Shown here: positions 16,535 to 19,703 of the stretch, in pieces
Layout: each line of letters starts with the position of its first letter
Position numbering within the stretch: the stretch's first letter is position 1
Source: Coemansia sp. RSA 922
Taxonomy: Eukaryota > Kickxellomycota > Kickxellomycetes > Kickxellales > Kickxellaceae
Direction of reading: 5' to 3'
Assembly: GCA_027577415.1 (NCBI GenBank)
Contig: JANBQS010000303.1
Coordinates: 1 to 19,703, forward strand
Length of the DNA stretch: 19,703 nt
Program-made: the position numbers and the translations under genes
Notes under the pieces: generated by a model
Told to the model about the DNA's origin: nothing
Seen by the model: only the letters and a program-made list of their open reading frames with translations
Database searches by the model: none

Positions 16535-18142
16535 TGTCTGATGGACACTAGTGAAGCCCCAGCGGCATCTCTTCATTGGGTCAGCCTTGGCAGAATCAGC
16601 TAGCTCGACGTTAATGTCCCACACACGCATTGTACCATCATCGCCACATGTTGCCAGCTGTGTTTTCTCTGCTCCCGGGTACCATGCTACACAGCCAGCT
16701 TCCTTGATGTGGCCCTGAAGTACAGCTCGACGCTTACTGCTGTTCTGGCCATACATATCAAGCTCCCACACAACCACGCTGCCATTAGCTGAGCCAGCAG
16801 CCAGGTGGCGCCCACATGGGCTCACCGAAGTGGTAATGTTGAAGCTGCTGCACTCAAACTCCGGCGCATCGAGCTGGGCAATCGGAGTATCAGGCAATAG
16901 CGCGTTGTGTACGTACACCCGATTGTCATTGCATGCTGAATACAGGCGCGTACCGTCTGGGTCCAGGGTCAGTGATGACGTGCCACGCGAGCGTCCAGCA
17001 GAGGATGGGAGCAAGGAGGTAGCTGCAGGTGTCGGGAGTTCCGTGGCACGTATCGGGACGCTCATACGCGTATCCCAGTACTTGACAGTTTCACTCGTCG
17101 AGCCAACGGAGGCAACAAGATTCGCATTGTGACGCAAGTGCTTAATGGCGGTGACACTGCCTGCGACCAAGCTGCCCTTGCCACGCGGTGCCTTTCCAAC
17201 ATGTCGCAGTCCATAATGAGCACGGCTGATGGTATTGACTGGGCGGTAAGAGTACTCGTCGCCAACCTTGGCCTTGTTGACTCGCAAGTCCCACATCATG
17301 ATCGAACCGTCGCGCGAAGCACTCGAAAAGCAGTGCTGGTCTTCGTGCCGCCAGCTAACTGAGCGCACCGTCTGCGAGTGGCCGCCGAAAACACCAAGCA
17401 GCTTTTGCTGCTCCACATCCCACAGCCGACAAGTCTCGTCAGCCGATGCAGTTACCATGCGCGTATCATCAGCGTACCACTCGACGTCGAATATAGAGTT
17501 GTCGTGCCCACGCCATCTCACTACTGGCTGCATTCCGTCTTCGCCAGCTACGTCCATCTTGCTATTGACAGGGTCAATTAGGCTGATCATACCGCCTTCG
17601 TCCACCAGCGCCAGCCTTGATTGCGTACCAACTGAGTTGCTATACTTGCACGCTAGCGGCAGTGCGCCGATTTGCGAGTCTTCTTCGGCTTGCAGTCGGT
17701 AAACCCTGGCCTCCGGTGATACGAGCGACTCTAGCCGGTTTATAGTCGAGACAGCGCGCATCGGTACGTTCTGCTGACGCTGCCTCAGTCGGATAGCAGA
17801 ACGCGCGCTGTAGAGGCTACCGTATTGCGCAGCAGGACTCTTTGGTGCTGGGGCTGGCAGAATGATATTGTGGACAACAGAGGACTGCGTTGGTGGTGTG
17901 GGGACTGATATGTGTAGCGACTCTAGGCGAACGCGCTTCAGCACCTTTCCTTCTAACTGGTCAGAGTTGCCTTCAGGAGCAGTGTTTTCCTGGCTAGAGC
18001 TAGAGAAAGGCGCTGACCGGCGCTGGCGCTTGTTGCTGTGACGCTGGGCGGCATTAAGCGCGTCAAACAGTGTGGTCTGTCGCGTGGGCGTCCTGGCGGC
18101 ACTGCTGTTGTTTGCGCGCTGCGTAATATCGGTCAGGGCCAT
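16529..18142 (-). CDS. cdt2: Cdt2/DTL, WD40 substrate receptor of the CRL4 ubiquitin ligase
   Basis: 537 aa from the ATG at 18142 (MALTDITQRANNSS); the frame continues upstream but only with a TTG start and a hydrophobic leader foreign to the family. The N-terminal ~145 residues are disordered and basic, with a PIP-like QTTLFDAL (22-29) that lacks the usual aromatic pair. A WD40 propeller fills ~165-530: GHDNSIFDVEWYADDTRMVT, ASADETCRLWDVEQQKLLG, GHSQTVRSVSWR, SRDGSIMMWDLR (WDxR, DDB1-binding DWD motif, ~284-287), SETVKYWDTR (second WDxR), and GHIKEAGCVAWYPGAEKTQL with CGDDGTMRVWD at the end. This block order is that of Cdt2. CRL4-Cdt2 acts on chromatin with PCNA to ubiquitinate Cdt1 and, in yeast, the RNR inhibitor Spd1, in S phase and after damage. 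Two ACGCGT boxes upstream suggest G1/S control. A vertebrate-type long C-terminal tail is absent. Confidence 0.93.
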   Translation of the reverse strand: MALTDITQRANNSSAARTPTRQTTLFDALNAAQRHSNKRQRRSAPFSSSSQENTAPEGNSDQLEGKVLKRVRLESLHISVPTPPTQSSVVHNIILPAPAPKSPAAQYGSLYSARSAIRLRQRQQNVPMRAVSTINRLESLVSPEARVYRLQAEEDSQIGALPLACKYSNSVGTQSRLALVDEGGMISLIDPVNSKMDVAGEDGMQPVVRWRGHDNSIFDVEWYADDTRMVTASADETCRLWDVEQQKLLGVFGGHSQTVRSVSWRHEDQHCFSSASRDGSIMMWDLRVNKAKVGDEYSYRPVNTISRAHYGLRHVGKAPRGKGSLVAGSVTAIKHLRHNANLVASVGSTSETVKYWDTRMSVPIRATELPTPAATSLLPSSAGRSRGTSSLTLDPDGTRLYSACNDNRVYVHNALLPDTPIAQLDAPEFECSSFNITTSVSPCGRHLAAGSANGSVVVWELDMYGQNSSKRRAVLQGHIKEAGCVAWYPGAEKTQLATCGDDGTMRVWDINVELADSAKADPMKRCRWGFTSVHQTH

Positions 18143-18277
18143 GAGAGTAGGTAATTCGTTTTTAGGATCTAGACCTGATTTAGAAAAAGGGAAAGTACAA
18201 CAAAGTAACAAGATAAATTCGAAAAGCCAAAAAGAGCAAATTGACAAAAATAGAGAAAAAGGCAGCGCGGAGTCCAA

Positions 18278-18312
18278 ACGCGTAAAGCTTTACGAAAAAA
18301 AAATGTACGCGT
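18278..18312. promoter_or_regulatory. Two MCB (ACGCGT) boxes upstream of cdt2
   Basis: ACGCGT occurs at 18278-18283 and 18307-18312, 136-170 bp upstream of the cdt2 ATG and 29 bp apart, in a 207-bp intergenic gap. ACGCGT is the binding site of MBF, the G1/S activator, and fission yeast cdt2 is an MBF target. The motif also appears by chance in GC-rich coding parts of the window, so only the pairing in a short promoter is informative. Confidence 0.5.
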
Positions 18313-18336
18313 CAAAATTCGACATATTGATCTGCA

Positions 18337-18342
18337 CACGTG
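18337..18342. promoter_or_regulatory. CACGTG E-box in the cdt2 upstream gap
   Basis: CACGTG followed by ATTGCAAT lies 8 bp past the stop of the SNF2-RING gene and about 195 bp upstream of cdt2. The same CACGTGATT string occurs in the patch at 14994-15002. Confidence 0.35.
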
Positions 18343-18349
18343 ATTGCAA

Positions 18350-19703
18350 TCAGCCAAATAGCATGTTCAGGTCGTCCAGGCGCTGCTGGCGAGAATGCGT
18401 GCCAGTAGTAATGGCCAGGGAGCCGTCGTCATCCGTATCATTGCCGAGCGCAGCGTCACTATCAGCATTTGGATCGCGAAAGCGCGTGCTGTCCATCAGC
18501 GAGATATCAGCGACCTTGGCCTTGCGTGTCTGTAGCTTCAAGATCCGCTCTTCAATGCTGTCCTTGATAAAATAGCGAGTGACGGTTACCGGGTTCTTCT
18601 GGCCAAGCCTGTGAATGCGGTCGATGGCTTGGCTCTCAACACTCGGGTTCCAGAACGCGTCCATCAGGAACACATGGGTCGCATAGGCCAGGTTGAGTCC
18701 AACACCACCTGCTCGCAGCGACAGCAAAAGCACCTCGATTCCTGGATCCGTCTTGAACAAGGCCAGGTTTTTGTCACGGTGCACGCGCTGCATTTTGCCA
18801 TCCAAGCGCGTAAACCGAATGTTGCGCTGTCGCAACAGGGGTTGGATGAGGTCGAGCATTGAGGTCCACTGCGAGAACACCACACACTTTTCGCGCAGAC
18901 CGGGACACATTAACAGCTCCGCCTGACGCGCCACTACCGCCGGGTGACTCTGATCCACCTTGAAGTCAGCGTCAGTAGCCCACTGCCGAGCGCGGATCTT
19001 GTCAATGTCGCTGATAAGCGCGTTTGCCTTTGTGCTCGAGTCAAACGACCTGCATTGCCGGTTAAGCTCCTCGTAGTCCCTATTGATATCGTCGCTAGCA
19101 GCTGCGCCAGGCGATAACGGGTCAACTGGCACGTCAGAGCTACTCGTAGCCAAAGCATCGCCACTCGCTGCAGCAAGGCCCTGTAAGATATCTCGGGTTG
19201 ACAGGTGCGTCACGTCGCCTAGCCCAAGCATGTCGCCACAAAGCACGCACTCGGTCAGCGTGTTAGCAGCAGGTCCAGCTAGCAACGCGTCCTTCTCCCT
19301 AAGACTGGCAGGCGCGGCGCCGAATAGGATGGTTTGGCACTTGCGACACGCAATGTGCTTGCACTTTGTAACTCCTGGGCCAGGAAGGGCGTTGGTGCCG
19401 AGTTTGAGCAGACTAGGCAGCACTGCCGGAGGGATGGCACATTCGCCACAGTAGCCGCACTTGACGTGCACGCCGTGGGCACTGGCCTCGAGCCTCCACC
19501 AGTCCAAGGGATCTGACTCGTCAAGCAGGTTAGGGCTGGCCATGGCCACCGCGCAAAGATCTGCCGCGATATGCGCCCGGGCTGGCTTTGTCTCATGCTT
19601 GGCCACAATCTCTGGCTTGGCTTCTGGCTTTACCTCAGGCTTGGTCTCGGTCTTTGCCTCGGTCTTTGCCTCGGTCTTTGCCTCGGTCTTTGCCTCGGTC
19701 TTT
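18350..19703 (-). CDS. Rad5/Rad16-type SNF2 ATPase with RING finger (C-terminal part)
   Basis: The frame is open from the window edge (first full codon at 19702) to TGA at 18350, about 450 residues; the first ATPase lobe lies outside. Order seen: a Lys-Thr-Glu-Ala repeat spacer, then a C3HC4 RING with long loops (CGYC, 28 residues, CKHIACRKC, 29 residues, CVLC), an Ala/Ser-rich linker, then the helicase C lobe with CVVFSQWTSMLDLI (motif IV region), LLLSLRAGGVGLNLAYATHV (motif V), DAFWNPSVESQAIDRIHRLG (motif VI) and RYFIKDSIEERIL. A RING set before the second lobe is the hallmark of the Rad5/HLTF, Rad16 and Uls1 subfamily, which combines DNA translocation with E3 ubiquitin (or SUMO-targeted) ligase activity in damage tolerance or repair. 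Which member this is cannot be decided without the N-terminus. The C-terminus (DDDGSLAITTG...NMLFG) is acidic then ordinary. It is upstream of cdt2 in the same orientation. Confidence 0.92.
   Translation of the reverse strand, partial: KTEAKTEAKTEAKTEAKTETKPEVKPEAKPEIVAKHETKPARAHIAADLCAVAMASPNLLDESDPLDWWRLEASAHGVHVKCGYCGECAIPPAVLPSLLKLGTNALPGPGVTKCKHIACRKCQTILFGAAPASLREKDALLAGPAANTLTECVLCGDMLGLGDVTHLSTRDILQGLAAASGDALATSSSDVPVDPLSPGAAASDDINRDYEELNRQCRSFDSSTKANALISDIDKIRARQWATDADFKVDQSHPAVVARQAELLMCPGLREKCVVFSQWTSMLDLIQPLLRQRNIRFTRLDGKMQRVHRDKNLALFKTDPGIEVLLLSLRAGGVGLNLAYATHVFLMDAFWNPSVESQAIDRIHRLGQKNPVTVTRYFIKDSIEERILKLQTRKAKVADISLMDSTRFRDPNADSDAALGNDTDDDGSLAITTGTHSRQQRLDDLNMLFG
19656..19703 (-). 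repeat. 12-bp tandem repeat coding for Lys-Thr-Glu-Ala
   Basis: Four perfect copies of GCCTCGGTCTTT (plus strand), preceded by decayed copies back to ~19,610, run off the window edge. On the coding strand they give KTEA units that fade into KTETKPEVKPEAKPE. The unit is a multiple of 3, so copy-number change would keep frame. Confidence 0.95.

Noticed and set aside
18143..18277. N-terminal hydrophobic extension of Cdt2
   Set aside because: It begins with TTG, runs through the promoter gap and has no counterpart in the family.
1..19703. tRNA, rRNA, CRISPR, bacterial operon signals, intact transposon
   Set aside because: None could be supported: no cloverleaf with GTTCRA-type T-loop, no spaced direct repeats of array type, no transposase or reverse-transcriptase motif.

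Overview
The window reads as nuclear DNA of a fungus, probably an early-diverging filamentous lineage; a Zoopagomycota/Kickxellomycotina-like source is my guess, not shown. The signs are short GT-AG introns (52, 59 and 122 nt in the genes I could assemble), TATA-driven genes with short leaders, a Mup1-type permease, a Mug157-type GH125 gene, a CRL4 receptor Cdt2 and an ESCRT-I Vps23. There are no bacterial operons or ribosome binding sites.

Layout. At 1-7.1 kb is a gene-dense block of moderate GC: the 3' part of a polyglutamine-rich nuclear protein (+); vps23 (-), two exons, convergent with it across 50 bp that hold a palindromic poly(A) signal; a CDCA7-like zf-4CXXC_R1 protein (+), divergent from vps23; and a Mup1-like amino-acid permease (-). 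At 7.4-8.0 kb lies a three-exon gene (-) that no single reading frame reveals; I assembled it from splice sites. At 8.2-9.7 kb is a GH125 alpha-mannosidase-like gene (+) broken by one in-frame stop and three frame changes. From 9.7 to 16.5 kb runs an AT-rich, CpG-poor block with a tetraspan protein bearing a very long charged helix, a small secreted protein behind a TATA box and a tandem upstream repeat, several decayed minus-strand exons, and two small CpG-containing patches. From 16.5 kb on the sequence returns to dense genes: cdt2 (-) with two MluI-type boxes upstream, then the 3' part of a Rad5/Rad16-type SNF2-RING helicase (-) that leaves the window inside a 12-bp repeat.

How it fits together. 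Several genes belong to chromosome biology: Cdt2 (CRL4 substrate receptor, S phase), the SNF2-RING ATPase (DNA damage tolerance or repair class), the zf-4CXXC_R1 protein (family of CDCA7, partner of the HELLS remodeler that supports DNA methylation), and the polyQ protein (probable transcription coactivator). The most striking non-genic signal is that 1,291 consecutive bases (13,564-14,854) contain no CpG although GpC is common. This is what cytosine methylation followed by deamination leaves behind, and it fits the presence of the CDCA7-like gene. I did not find a single unmistakable new multi-gene system. The best leads are the hidden spliced gene, the CpG desert with its patches, and the unusual CDCA7-like zinc finger.
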